Below are positions 1-10,863 of a stretch of DNA of 64,000 nt, one piece after another. The notes beneath the pieces were generated by a model. It ran no database searches, was not told where the DNA came from, and worked only from the letters and a program-made list of their open reading frames with translations. The DNA lies in the NCBI GenBank assembly GCA_014529385.2, contig CM043958.1:118849018-118913017 (forward strand), given 5' to 3'. Positions within the stretch are counted from its first letter, which is position 1, and each line of letters starts with the position of its first letter. The translations under genes were made by a program, and so were the position numbers. The DNA comes from Adiantum capillus-veneris (Eukaryota > Streptophyta > Polypodiopsida > Polypodiales > Pteridaceae).

Positions 1-1615
1 TGACACTATTTGCTGGGAAAACTATTTCATTTTTATGTGGATCATTAGGCATTACTATTTTTTATTAACAAAGTTATTAATCAAGGCCGACTGATAAGAT
101 GGATGATGTTCCTGATGGAATTTGAATTTTATATTTTCCATAAGCTTGGTAAAACCCATTATGGTGTTGATTTCTTATCAAGAAGTACGGATGGCTACTC
201 TGAGGTATCTTTGAGGGACGAGCCAGTGGATATAGAACTATTTCTGATAACACCTGAAGAAACAACTAATCCAGAGTTGTATGATGTATATCAGTTTCTA
301 TCTAAAGGAATTCCCAGACAACTGGACTCAGAATGAAAAGAAGGCTCTGATTATCAAGAGTTTGAGGTTCACCATCATTGGCAGATCACTTTACAGACTG
401 GGAATAGATGGAGTTCTTAGAAGATGTGTACTTATGGAAGGTAGAATGCAAATAATTTTAAAGGCACATAATGGGGATTCAAGAGGACATTTCTCTACTG
501 ATATCACTTACAAGAAAATTTTGCAGGTAAGTTTTTGGTGGCTGACTTTAATAGCTAATGTCAAAAGCTTTTGTAAAACATGTGATATATGCTAGAGGAT
601 GGGTCGACCCACAGTAGCAGATGTGACTCCTCTAACTCCAGTTCAGCTGCTAGTTGTATTTATGAAATGGGGTTTGGATTTTCTGGGTCCCTTCAAGAAA
701 ATTGCTCCCAAAAAGAATAGGTATATATCAATGTCTACTTGCTATGTCACCAAATGGGTGGAAGCTAAAGCTCATCCCAACAACACTGCAAAGTCAACAG
801 CTGTGTTCTTATTTGAAAATTTTATTTGTCGATATGGATGTCCTGTGGAAATTGTGTCTAACCAGGGAACACACTTTATAAATGACACTATGGACATTCT
901 CATGGAAATTCTTTTAGTCAAGCATTGGAAATCAACACCATATTATCCTAGATGCAATGGGCAAGCCAAAAGTAGCAACAAGATTGTCAAGACTATTCTC
1001 ACTAAGATTGTGCAAAAAGAGCCACATCAGTGGGATTTGAAACTTCAAACTACTCTTTGGGCATATCGGACAGCCTATAAGGTCACTACTGGACTAACAC
1101 CATTTAGAATGATATCTGGCACTGAGGTTGTTGTACCTATGGATTTTGTGATTCCTAGTCTCAAAATGGCAGTGGAATATGGATTGGATTTTAATCACAA
1201 TCTGAAACAGATGTTGGAGGAGTTAACACCATTGGATGAGTTGAGACATCGTGCTATGCTGGAACTGGAAATTATTCAGCAAAGATGGAAACACTGGCAT
1301 GATAGAAGAATCAAAGTCAGGGAGTTCCAGAAAGGAGATTTGGTTCTACTATATCAATCAAAATTGGGTCCTAAGAAACCAAACTTAAAGATAGCTTGGG
1401 CTGGTCCATATGAAGTTGATTGCTTGTTTTCCAATGGCACCGTAAGATTGAAATATTTCTCTAGATTACTGTTGCCAGGCATTTATAATGGGGCCAAAAT
1501 CAAGATATACTATTTCAATGACAAAGAGACTTCCAAGGATGAGGATGATGGTATTCTGGGAGCTGAAAATCGAGAAAATTCAAAATCAGTTATTTTAACC
1601 TTGTTTCATGTATAG
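1..1615 (+). pseudogene. pol: Ty3 pol remnant: RNase H C-terminus, zinc-binding domain, integrase
   Basis: The first 230 bases encode the end of a Ty3-type RNase H (HFYVDH-like start, then DFLSRS). A frameshift lies near 310. An HHCC zinc domain follows (HNGDSRGHF ... CKTCDIC), then a TAG at 593-595 where the sister copy has CAA. The integrase core reads on from 599: the first catalytic Asp is present (WGLDFLGP), but the second is Asn (VSNQGTHF, normally VTDQG) and the Glu is Lys (QAKSSNK, normally QAESSNK). The C-terminal part (HDRRIKVREFQKGDLVLLYQ) is typical of plant Ty3 integrases. The reading stops at a TAG where the sister continues with Gln. This copy cannot encode an active integrase. 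Confidence 0.9.
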
Positions 1616-1905
1616 TCAATACCAGAGCCAGTCAAAGAGGAAGCTCAAGGGTCAGAAAACTTCTAGTAAAAGTTGTATATAGCAGAATCTGTAAAGTGTT
1701 AGAACTAGTATCAGTTTTTATGGGGAAAAGGGCTAGTTGGACCATTAGTAGTAATCACATGGAGAGTATTAGCCAATGCATGTATGCCACGTCATTTGCA
1801 GTGCATAGGACTCTAGGAACGGTAAGTAGTGGAGCTTTTATGGCACGAATGAGTATAACAGTAAGGCAAGTAAACATTTTTCCTCATAAATCTCATGCAC
1901 GATGA
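1616..1905 (+). other. Spacer between pol and extra 3' ORF of G1
   Basis: This stretch has no convincing reading frame but is partly conserved with 13398-13658 of the sister element. Shared blocks include GTGGAGCTTTTATGGC, TATAACAG and TTTTTCCTCATAAATCTC. Conservation without coding suggests a regulatory role such as an internal promoter or splice acceptor for the downstream ORF. That role is inference. Confidence 0.4.
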
Positions 1906-4900
1906 TTGCCTGCTGTCACACATTCACCATCGCCAAGCTTTGAAGACTCATCACTGCAACCACAGACTTCTTCTTCAGAAGCAACCATTGATTGCTATTT
2001 GTCTTTACCCGACACACCTGGATACGGATTTGAATATTGGGGTAAGTCTTCTTCTTCTTCTGACACAGAGGCATCATCTTCACCTTGTATGGGCCGAAGA
2101 AAAATGTCGGATAAGATGCAGGACACTATAGAAGAGACCCAAGCACTTATCACCTCTATCAAAGCTTCCTTACCACTCATTCTCCATAGCAAGATACAGT
2201 GGTATGTGTTTACTGAGCAAGTAGAAGTGTTGCTACGACTGTGGGATTTGCATGTGGTGGTGCAAGCTACAAGAACAGAGTTCAACACAGCTATCATTCG
2301 GCAGGTTCTTGATTCCTTCAATGCTGATGAAGGTAGTGCTATGGTGTATAAAATGAAAGTGTCAGCAACTCTAGATAACATTGCTTATGCTTTCAAGATG
2401 CCAAATGAGCCAAAGCCGGTTGTGGCAGCTGCAGAGTAAATAAGTGCAGCCTTGAAGGAAGATGTTGCAGCCAAGAAAATACGTAAGGCCAGTGCACAAG
2501 GGGTTCCAGTAGTAGGTTTGGACGTTCCCATTGCTTACCAATTTGTGGCTGAAGCTGTAAGTCTGAAGAATAACCCCACATTTGTTTCTAAAAAATTGTT
2601 TGCTATGTTACTAGCAAAAATATTGGATGACAAGGCCTCAATCAACCTATGTCAGATTTTGTCTCATAATGTGCTTTAGCAGACCGCCAAGCTAAAGTCC
2701 TAGACAGTTTTTAAAGCCTGGTATGTCTGCAGTTTCTCTATTGGGAAACTTTCCTAGATGCTCATCATCAAGTACGGATGGCGTGGAGTCAAAAACCCAT
2801 CCCAACAACTAATAATGTTGATTTATCCTCTGATGAAGAAACCCCAGGCACTCAGTTGACTCTTACTGGTCAGAGAGAAAGGTCACGTAGGAGGAAGTTG
2901 GCAGTTCTAAGAGACCCAAAACTACATTGGCCAAGAGTAGTGCTCTACTAAAGCAGCTAGAAAGTCACGTCAAAACTGTGTCTACTAAAAAATCTCCAAC
3001 AGACCAGTCGGCCAGACAAACCAGCCTCCAGCAAGGACTACTGTTGGGATTAGCCAACAAATTGAGCAAAGCTTAGCAACCACCAATACTGGAAAACACC
3101 ACCCTGAAAAGACCAGTGCTCAGTAGCTAGCAGCCCACACTGATAAGGGAAAAGGTCAGATGCTTGCTAGCCCACTTGGTAATTCTACTATCCCTTTCAG
3201 TGACATGGCTTTAGACTTAACCAAGAAGGATAGATTACAACAATTGTAGACTCATCCTCTCAAAGGACGATTAATCCTGCATAAACCTGATTATGCTACA
3301 CTATAGTTTATGAGCTAGTAGCCTCTAGCCCAGCAACGATCAATGATGGTTGCTGAATGCTAATCCAGTCATCATGGAATACGATTGTCCATGCCTTGGG
3401 ACAAATGATGGATATCTCAGCGTCCACTGATGAAGTGACCAAGTTACAATTTAAAATGAGGAATAGTAAGCAGCAAGTTGAGAAGTTAAAAGAAGATATG
3501 GGGGCATAGTCTTTGAGGCATAGCGTTCTTGAAAATCATTCAGCCAAGACAATTCAGATGCTGAAAAGTAAGTTGGCAAAAATGGAGGTTGAGATGAGGT
3601 AGTTGAGAGAAGAGAAGGCAGGCGCTGAGAGAGTTGCTGACAAATTTGAAACTATGTTAAGAATGAAGAGAGTTGAATTCAACTCATTACTAACCAACCA
3701 CATTGCATTGAAAGCCTCTTTAACAAAAAGATATATATATAATAATTTGGCTAATATTTTGAATCGAGACGGCAACGCAGTCTTCAATATGGATAATCTG
3801 AGGGCGCTTATGGAAACCATGCAAAGTGATTTGCAGGATAAACTTTTTGAGTATAACAGTGCTTTGGAAAATCAAGCCATTATGGACTATATAGATAAGC
3901 AGAATGATCTCGAGGAGGATTCTAAGGAAGAAGCAGATAAGGATGAAGAAAGGGAGGAGGAACCAGCAGATAAACATGATGATGATGATGATTCTCCTCC
4001 ATCTCCGTCTTCAGGATCTGGTGCTAGTGGATCAGCTGCCACAGGGGGCAGTTAGCCCAACGTGGACCAGCCACACTAGTATAAGGATCAGCAGTCGGGA
4101 GATCAAGGAACTCAAAACCCGCAAACAAGCAACATTGAAGACACCCCAGCACACCATCACAGCACTATAGAGATGAGAAAGGGAAAGCTAAGGTTGTGGC
4201 TAAAACTCTGGAAGGTTATGAGAAACATTCATTACAGCTCATCACACTGAACAAAAGGTTAAGACATCAGCAAGCTCCAATAACCAGGAGGTATTTGGAG
4301 GATGATGCTCTTCTTTTTTATTTGGAACGGTTTCAAAGGTTATACATTGGCGCCAGAGAAATGGTCCAGCATTGGAAATCAGCTGCCTTCCATGATCAGG
4401 AAGTGTTTCAACTACCGGAGTATCCTATCCAAATTTACTTTCTAGAGAGAGTACCTGAATGGGTACTAACCTTTGATGATAGGCAGTTCAATGTACAATG
4501 GCAGTGAAAGTCTACTGCAGATTGTCATTCCCTAGCCATTGAATTAGAGCTCCTGCTTGGGAATAGGCCCACATACAAGTGTATGAGAGAGGTCAAAAAT
4601 CAACTGAAAGAAGTCCTACTGCAAATTCCAAATTGCTAGAGGAGTTATGGACCAGAGGGTACAAGCTATGATTGAAGATCAAGCTTCCAGTAGTAAGGGA
4701 CCACAAATTTAAATGACAATAGGGGCACAAGCGATGGCTCTCCGAAGTTTGTTCCAGCTGGTTAGAGTCACCAGGAAGATGATGCAGCAGGAGAACCAGA
4801 CTATTCTAAAAATTTTAGAATTTGTACCTAATTCCGCAGTTCTCCTATATGCCTTGCCTACTAGGGAAACTGAGTTGCCTAGGTTTTTCCCAGCCTTTTT

Positions 4901-5513
4901 TTCTCAACATCCAAAACTAGTGGATCAGCTTACATACTATTACATCACAGATGATCTTCAGGATTGGTATGAGCGATCCACTATCGAATGGAAAACTTGG
5001 CAGTCATTGATCAATGATACTCTCCAGTTAAATGATGTTCTGGAACTAAAAGATGAAATGCAGAGGATCAAGCTCTATATGGGGCAATGGAAAATTCAGC
5101 TCAAAGGGCTCACTAAGATCACAAATCAGTTGTTGCAACTTATTGTGGAGTCTTCTAAGATTCCTTAAAAGGATATTACAACTAAACCAAGTTTAGGACC
5201 ACAGTACAGAGAAATGGCTCAGATACTCTTTGAAGCTAGGATTAAAACAAATCAACGTCTTCCAAAAGGATGTATCCACACAGCTTTGCATTGTCATAAA
5301 TTAGCCAGAGCTCTTCTGATGACGAAGAGTAAACGCACGCTCTATGATACCGACACCAAAACCTATCATCCTCTCATGCCTTATGAAATTGAGATGACCA
5401 TAGAAAGGTGGGATCATCTTGAGCAGGAGGCCATTTACAGACTTATCTAGAAGGATAATGTTGGCACTAGGACTTTTGAGACACCAACACGGATGAAGGG
5501 AAAGAGGAAGTGG
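1906..5513 (+). pseudogene. Extra 3' ORF (ORF3) of G1, broken copy
   Basis: A sense-strand ORF lies downstream of integrase and is interrupted by many stops and frameshifts. Open pieces lie at 1906-2439, 2452-2679, 3603-4055, 4196-4507, 4713-5168 and 5214-5450. In order it has a Ser-rich start, a globular part (YVFTEQVEVLLRLWDL ... DNIAYAFKMPNEPKP), a long coiled-coil stretch ending in an acidic Asp/Glu and Ser-rich tract near 3900-4050, and a helical C-terminal part (ALRSLFQLVRVTRKMMQQEN). It matches the copy at 18838-22383 piece by piece. Position and layout resemble the additional ORFs of plant Tat-lineage Ty3 elements, but I do not recognise a function. Several stops (TAA at 2437, TAG at 2677) replace CAA or CAG. 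Confidence 0.7.
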
Positions 5514-5544
5514 ATTTAGTGGAAGGATACCGGGTAGTTCCATC

Positions 5545-5650
5545 TCCGAATCAGACGGTGGATTTTTCTAGTAAGTCTCAGAATCAGATGGTGGATTTTT
5601 TAAGCCAATCTCAACATCAAACGGTGGATTTTCCCAGTGAGACGTTGGAA
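5545..5650 (+). repeat. 36-bp tandem repeat upstream of the G1 polypurine tract
   Basis: Three degenerate copies of a unit containing AATCAGACGGTGGATTTTT lie end to end. Related units (GAACCAGACAATGGATTTTT) occupy the same position in the sister element at about 22605-22682, so the repeat is a family feature. One more unit lies at about 5826. Confidence 0.7.
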
Positions 5651-5863
5651 TTTCTTTGGCTAGACACCCTTGGAATTACAATTATAGGGGTATCAAGCAC
5701 TCAACAAGCATGAAATATGGTATAAAGCTAGCAACACCAAAATATCTAGCAGCTACAAGGGAGTACTATCATGAGGAACATCAGCGACGCAACAAACAGG
5801 AAAAGGGTTTCCTCAACACCATTTCAGGATCAGACGATGGATTTTGGAGTTATACCAAAATTC

Positions 5864-5880
5864 AAGAAAGAAGGGAAGGA
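5864..5880 (+). other. Polypurine tract of G1
   Basis: AAGAAAGAAGGGAAGGA abuts the TG of the 3' LTR and is identical to the tract before the sister element's 3' LTR. It is the expected plus-strand primer for Ty3 reverse transcription. Confidence 0.85.
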
Positions 5881-6382
5881 TGTAGAAGCAGAAGACGGCT
5901 CCAACAAGCGGGAACTATCTCCTAGAAGCCAAAGAGTGGATTGGTCACACATCAACAAATTACCACGGCAGTTACTACAGTAACTCTAGAGGCTATAAAT
6001 AGACTCATTACTTTGTAATCGGGCTGCTTGTCTTTTTTGACTTCTTACTCCTTAGTTCTCTTGGTTTAGCTTCATAAGCAATTCTTGAGCTACAATCTTT
6101 TGCCTGTAAATCCACTTTGTAATCATAATTAATGTAGTCAATTGAGCTTCAGTCTAATATACCTTGTACTGGTTACTCATGAACTATGAATCTGAATCTG
6201 AACTGTGAACACTTTTCCAGTCATCCTGTCTATTTCTTAGTCTAGTATACTATTTCAGTTTAGCTCACTATTTTAGTCTAGTTTTCACCTTCTATCCCAG
6301 TTTCTCATAATGATCTGATGACTTGTAGTTGTAAGTTCCAACACTGGAATCAACTATCTAAAAGAGATTAGCTCCAATTCTA
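5881..6382 (+). repeat. 3' LTR of G1
   Basis: This 502-bp LTR begins TGTAGAAGC after the polypurine tract and ends AATTCTA, the position where the sister LTR ends AATTCCA, so the terminal CA has mutated. It has a TATA box (TATAAATA at 5994-6001) and shares blocks with the 468-bp sister LTRs, including the ending around AACACTGGAATCA and AGCTCCAATTC. It belongs to the same family but is clearly diverged from the G2 LTRs. Confidence 0.85.
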
Positions 6383-7473
6383 GTGCAACAGTTTAATGAG
6401 GCAAACTCTTCACTGCAAGTCGAGCAGCAATGCCTCAAGGAGGAACTAAACAAAGAAAGGGAATAGAACAAAAAGCCGCAAGAGTCATACGTGGTGGTCA
6501 GCAAAACCCTGACCCAGCTTTTAGCCATACAAGGGACTCCCACCTCCTCAATTGTGACTGCTAGATCAACCTCCCTGAATCGGGAAGTAAAATATCTAAA
6601 AGAGGCCCTTGCTCAAGAAAAGTATGATAGACAAATCATGACAGCATGACATAGAGCCCTGCAAAAATCCAAAGACGAGGAAATCGAATAATTGAGGAAG
6701 TAGTTGGTAGAGGCATGAGGAGACTTGGAGACTCTGAGGGCAAATCAAGCAAAGCCTCACCAAACAGCCCCAGTAGACTTTGATCAAGAAGGAGGGTTTG
6801 AGCACTCTATATTCAACACTCACCAAGTAGATGTGCCAACTACAAGCACTGGAAAAGCGACACAAGAATCTATAGATCCAGCCACGACATCCATTTTGGA
6901 TTTGGCCAAGGACAAAATTCAGCGCTGGATCTCAAAAGTCAAAGACCCCTCGCACAAAGCATATCTGCAGTATGAATTGAAAGTGCTAGAATCGGCTACC
7001 CTCCTTATGATCACTCCAAATGAGGTGTAAAAAACCTCGGGCATGAGATGATCGCCCTGCCACTGATGCGGCAGGAGGCTAGATTATGGCAGCAAAGAAT
7101 GCTACCTACCCTTGAACCAAACAGCCAAGCGGATTATCAGGATGTTCCTGTCATTGCAATTCAAATTCAAACCATCATTGACAATCAACCCCTCTGGCAA
7201 AAGAAGTGGTTTGAGCAAAGACCAACAGATGAAACCTACTACAAGAACGCTCCACAGCACCTCAAGATTGACCGAACTTACTCTCCCATCAACAGACGGC
7301 GATCCTGGGACAGCTTTTACTCTTGGAAAAGCAAAAGGCCGATGGTGTTGAACCACCCAGTTATAACAAATCCAATCAATAACAACCCATCGTCAGAGGA
7401 GTATATGGTTCAGACACTCAACGGGGTCACTAACATGATGAAGGCCCGGATCTCGCATGCCAGATGCTCATGA
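6383..7473 (+). pseudogene. Older coding remnant, coiled-coil type, unknown
   Basis: Directly after the G1 LTR a plus-strand frame reads QQFNEANSSLQVEQQCLKEE and continues as a charged coiled-coil-like protein, broken by TAG, TAA and TGA codons. An open stretch follows (6725-7030, including ILDLAKDKIQRWISKVKD) and then a frame-shifted one (7048-7473, including MRQEARLWQQRMLPTL). The style resembles the extra ORFs of G1 and G2, so I infer the 3' ORF of another, older retroelement into which G1 and G2 inserted. I cannot name it. No catalytic motif is visible. Confidence 0.45.
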
Positions 7474-7811
7474 AAATTGCCAAGATGCTAATCACCTACA
7501 TAATGGCTTTCAATGATATAGTCGGCTTTCAATGATTTCAATGCTAATCACCTTCAACCAAACCCTATAATACTTGCTCATTTTTTAGAATGAAGTTGTG
7601 TAATTCAGCTAATGAAGATTGTAATTGTAACATATTTTGGCATACCCTCTCAACCTCTCTGAGTCTACACCCTTGTAAGTGGCCGAATGGCCGTGGGAAA
7701 GTTCCCTTAGCCTTTAAGTCAAAACCCTTAGTTTTAACGAATGGATATCATTAGCTAACGAGAGTTTTGAACGTGCACTATGAGAAGCTTCTTACTGCTA
7801 CGAGTTGTAAT
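7474..7811. other. Non-coding flank of G2, no gene seen
   Basis: This AT-rich stretch has no supported reading frame. It may be the 3' non-coding or LTR part of the older element at 6383-7473. Its last five bases, GTAAT, are repeated after G2 at 23192-23196 and form the target-site duplication. Confidence 0.5.
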
Positions 7812-8279
7812 TGTAGACGACTGGCGCGTCACCATGTGGGAATGTGTTCTTAGAAGATGGACACTGAATCACTTAGTAATTACTAGAGTAATTACTATGG
7901 TAAACCCGAAGCATATAAATAGGGCCCATTACTTTGATATCGGGTTGGCAATTGTAATCACTTGTATTAGCGCTTTGGGCTATAATTGCACTTGAGCATC
8001 AATGGCAGTATTGTTGGCTATACTTTTTCTCTGTAATCATATTCGTTGTAATCTCAATCATGGTATACATTCAGTGATACTTATTTCTCAATAGTCTTTT
8101 GAATCTAAATCTGAATCTGAACTTTATTCCAGTCTATAAGTCTGATTCTCAATTCAGTATCCACATTTCAGTCTAGTCTCTGATTTCTGTCTAGTCTGCT
8201 GTCTGAAATCTTTCCACACGAGTAGCAGAAATCCTTCAACACTGGAATCAGTTGTCTTAAGAGATCAGCTCCAATTCCA
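7812..8279 (+). repeat. 5' LTR of G2
   Basis: It starts TGTAGACGACTGG and ends AATTCCA. A TATA box (TATAAATA, 7914-7921) precedes AGGGCCCATT and gives a plausible start site just downstream. It matches the 3' LTR at 22724-23191 with no length change. Confidence 0.95.
7914..7921 (+). promoter_or_regulatory. TATA box of the G2 LTR promoter
   Basis: TATAAATA lies about 100 bp into the LTR and is conserved in the 3' LTR (22826-22833) and in the G1 LTR (5994-6001). The position suits a U3 promoter. Confidence 0.7.
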
Positions 8280-8282
8280 TTT

Positions 8283-8300
8283 TGGCGATCACGGTGGCTC
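8283..8300 (+). other. Primer-binding site of G2
   Basis: TGGCGATCACGGTGGCTC begins 3 bases after the LTR, where a tRNA 3' end should pair. The leading TGG complements a tRNA CCA end. The tRNA species is not identified. Confidence 0.6.
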
Positions 8301-8313
8301 GAGCTGAAGCTCG

Positions 8314-10257
8314 TTGACTGAAAGACTCTTCTCCCAGTTGAAGTTTTCAGCAATGGCACCAAAATCCAATCGTGGCCGAAAATCTACCAATCGTGTGGAC
8401 CCCATTCCTGAGGAGTCAAGAAGAGAGTCTGACCCCAAGCAAGAGAAAATGACTGACACTGAGACTCAGGAGGAGCACAGTCAGGCTGATGAGGTGCAGG
8501 ATTCACAGCACTCTAGTCATTCTCGATGCAGACGGGCAGAACGGGAAGCACGAAAGGAAAAGAGTTCCAAGAGTTCTCAGTCTCGCCAGAAAGATGAGCA
8601 TAACAAAAGCAGAAAGGAAAATCACCGTACTTCCAGCAGACAGAACCGACAAGATACTGATACTGAGATAGAGACAGAGATTGACTGGGATGCTGACACT
8701 GACAACTGCAAGAAGGCTCCCAAGCGTTAGGCTCAAGCCAAGAAGAGAACTGGCGGGATTAGCAGTAATCAAAATGATTACACCGCCTCCCTGAAGATTT
8801 CCTTTCCCACGTTCAAAGGAGGGAAAAAGGATGATCCTGATGTTCACATACAAACTTTCGAGCAATATGCTGAACTAAAAAACATTGATGAAGATGATTG
8901 GGGTGAATACTTTCCACAAACCTTGAAGGAAGCAGCAAGAAAATGGTATTACCATTACCCTGCGTGCCATCTGAGATCATATAATAAATTAATTAAGGCC
9001 TTCAAGTTGGAATATTCCGACAATAGAGGAGATGAGGATATTCTCTGTGAATTGGATCAGATCAAACAGAGGAATTTGTCAGTCCGCAGCTATGTTGAAA
9101 AGATCAAAGAACTGACCAGACAGTTGCAAGAACCACCATCTAAGAAGGGATTAAGGGCATGGTTTCTGAATGGGTTCAAAAGCAAGAAGCTAAGAGAACA
9201 AGAAGTACCAGCCCCTACAAAGAAATTCAATGACCTGGTCCAGCAAGCATTAAAACTGGAACAGCAGGCTAAGAAAGAAAAGAGCCACAAGAAGCGAAGG
9301 ACCAGTAGCAGTAGTTCGGCTACTGAAGCATCCGATTCCAGTGAAACATCCAGCAGCTCCAAGAGCAGCTCCGATGATCGGACAAAGAAAAAATCAAAGA
9401 AAGGATCATGGACCAAGAGAATTGAAGAAATGGCTAGGAAAATTGCAGAGATTAGCCACACAAGACAACCGGTCCGGAAGATGGAGACTTGGTGTTCAAG
9501 ATGTAAATCCAAGGACCACATCTCCACCGAATGCCCACAATGTACCTACTGCAAGGCCTTCGGTCACCTATGGAATAATTGTGGCATCCGAATTCACCAT
9601 TTTAAGAAAGGAAAGGATCTATCAGTGGTTGCCTACACTAAACCAGTGAAGGCAGAGCCAATCAAAGTAGCCCAAGAAGAAGGACCAGGTACCAATGGTA
9701 CTAGTCAAGGACGAGGCAGATACCAACCAAGAATGGGCAGAGGAAGAGCAAGAGGCAACTTCCAAACCAGAAGCATGAATTGCTACACCTGTGGGAAGTA
9801 TGGTCATTTTGCAGCCCAATGTCCAGATGCACCAGTAACGACTGCTACTGAGGCTAAGGCACCAAAGCCAGTCCCAGTCAGAGTAGTTACCAGGAGCAAG
9901 GGAGTGATCATTGAAGAAATGCCAGACATTTCAGAAGTACCAGCTAATCCTAACAGCAGCAAGTGGGCCCAGCAAAGGGAAGTTTGGAAGGCCAAAGGTA
10001 AAGAAAAGGTGGTAGATGAGTGGCAAGAGCAGCGGGAACTAGCAGCCAAAATCACAGAGGATTTAGCTAAGAAGCTACCAGAGCAGCCAGAAAGTTCTGA
10101 GGCTAGGGTCATTCAGAAGATACCAGCCCAATCGACTGATAAAGGTCAGTCAGTACCGGCCATGACAGAGACCATGCTAGCTGTAGTACACGGACTAGCT
10201 GATGAAATGGGAGTGGAAGAGTGTGAAGACACTAGTTCTTCAAGCTCTGACAATTAG
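8314..10257 (+). pseudogene. gag: Ty3 gag of G2, two TAG stops
   Basis: A single frame runs through TAG at 8728-8730 and ends at TAG 10255-10257. The first part is basic and Ser/Arg-rich. The capsid-type gag domain follows (FPTFKGGKKDD ... WYYHYPACHLRSYNKLIKAF ... SVRSYVEKIKEL), then a Ser-rich linker and three CCHC zinc knuckles: CSRCKSKDHISTEC, CTYCKAFGHLWNNC and CYTCGKYGHFAAQC. An ATG at 8353 (MAPKSNRG) is an alternative start. The gag would package RNA in cytoplasmic particles. The protease frame continues directly after 10257, so gag and pol were probably one ORF before the stops arose. Confidence 0.85.
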
Positions 10258-10863
10258 TCTGACCAGGAGCGAGAGGAAATTCAGGTGAAAATCTGTGAGA
10301 GAATCCAGAAGTTGACTGTAGAGCTGGAGGATATAAGAAAGACCTTACCTAAGGTGGCCAACTTTATCAGACAACGCAGGAAGACTGAGGCAGAGGCCAG
10401 AACAGTGGACCTGAAGGCTGTCCGGGATAATGAAGTTCCACTTATTCAGGTAGATTACAAGGTCAGGAAGCAATGGGAACCTCTCTCAAGCGTCATACTA
10501 GATGGAGGAGCAGGAGTCAATATAATGGGAGCCCATCTTCAGCAAAGAATGGGTATCACCAACATGAAACCAGCACCATTCAAAGTAAGAATGGTAGATC
10601 ATCAAGTCGTACAAGCGACGGGCATGATTGAAAACATGCAGATAAGAGTGGGGAGGGAAAAATTCAAAACTAGTTTCCTAGTTTTGGATGTCCAGGGAGC
10701 ATATGGAATGCTATTAGGCCGCCCATGGTTAAGAACAGCACATGTTGTTCATGACTACGCCAACCAGACCTTAACCATAGAAGGAGCCAGTGGCAGAATC
10801 AAAATCCAGAACAACAACACCAGGAGCTGGAAAAAGGAATTGAGGCCGAAGGAGTTGTGTTAG
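10258..10863 (+). pseudogene. pro: Retropepsin of G2
   Basis: In frame with gag, this region encodes an aspartic protease: the active-site loop is VILDGGAGVNIMG (D-G-G instead of the usual D-[ST]-G), and the flap-distal part is AYGMLLGRPWLRTAHVVHDY. It would process the Gag-Pol polyprotein. The frame closes with TAG at 10861-10863 just before the RT remnant, again likely a former CAG. The DGG triplet replaces the canonical small hydroxyl residue; I cannot tell from one copy whether it is native to the family. Confidence 0.8.

Larger units (their letters stand above)
1..6382 (+). mobile_element. Ty3/gypsy element G1, 3' part (5' end lies outside window)
   Basis: The visible part runs from the RNase H domain through integrase, a spacer, a long extra 3' ORF, a polypurine tract and one LTR. 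It is a sister of the complete element at 7812-23191: the pol proteins align along their whole length, the extra ORFs match, and the polypurine tracts are identical. It is clearly decayed, with frameshifts, several TAG stops and mutated integrase catalytic residues. It appears to be inserted in older coding remnants that follow at 6383. The 5' LTR and target duplication cannot be checked because the element is cut by the window edge. Confidence 0.9.
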
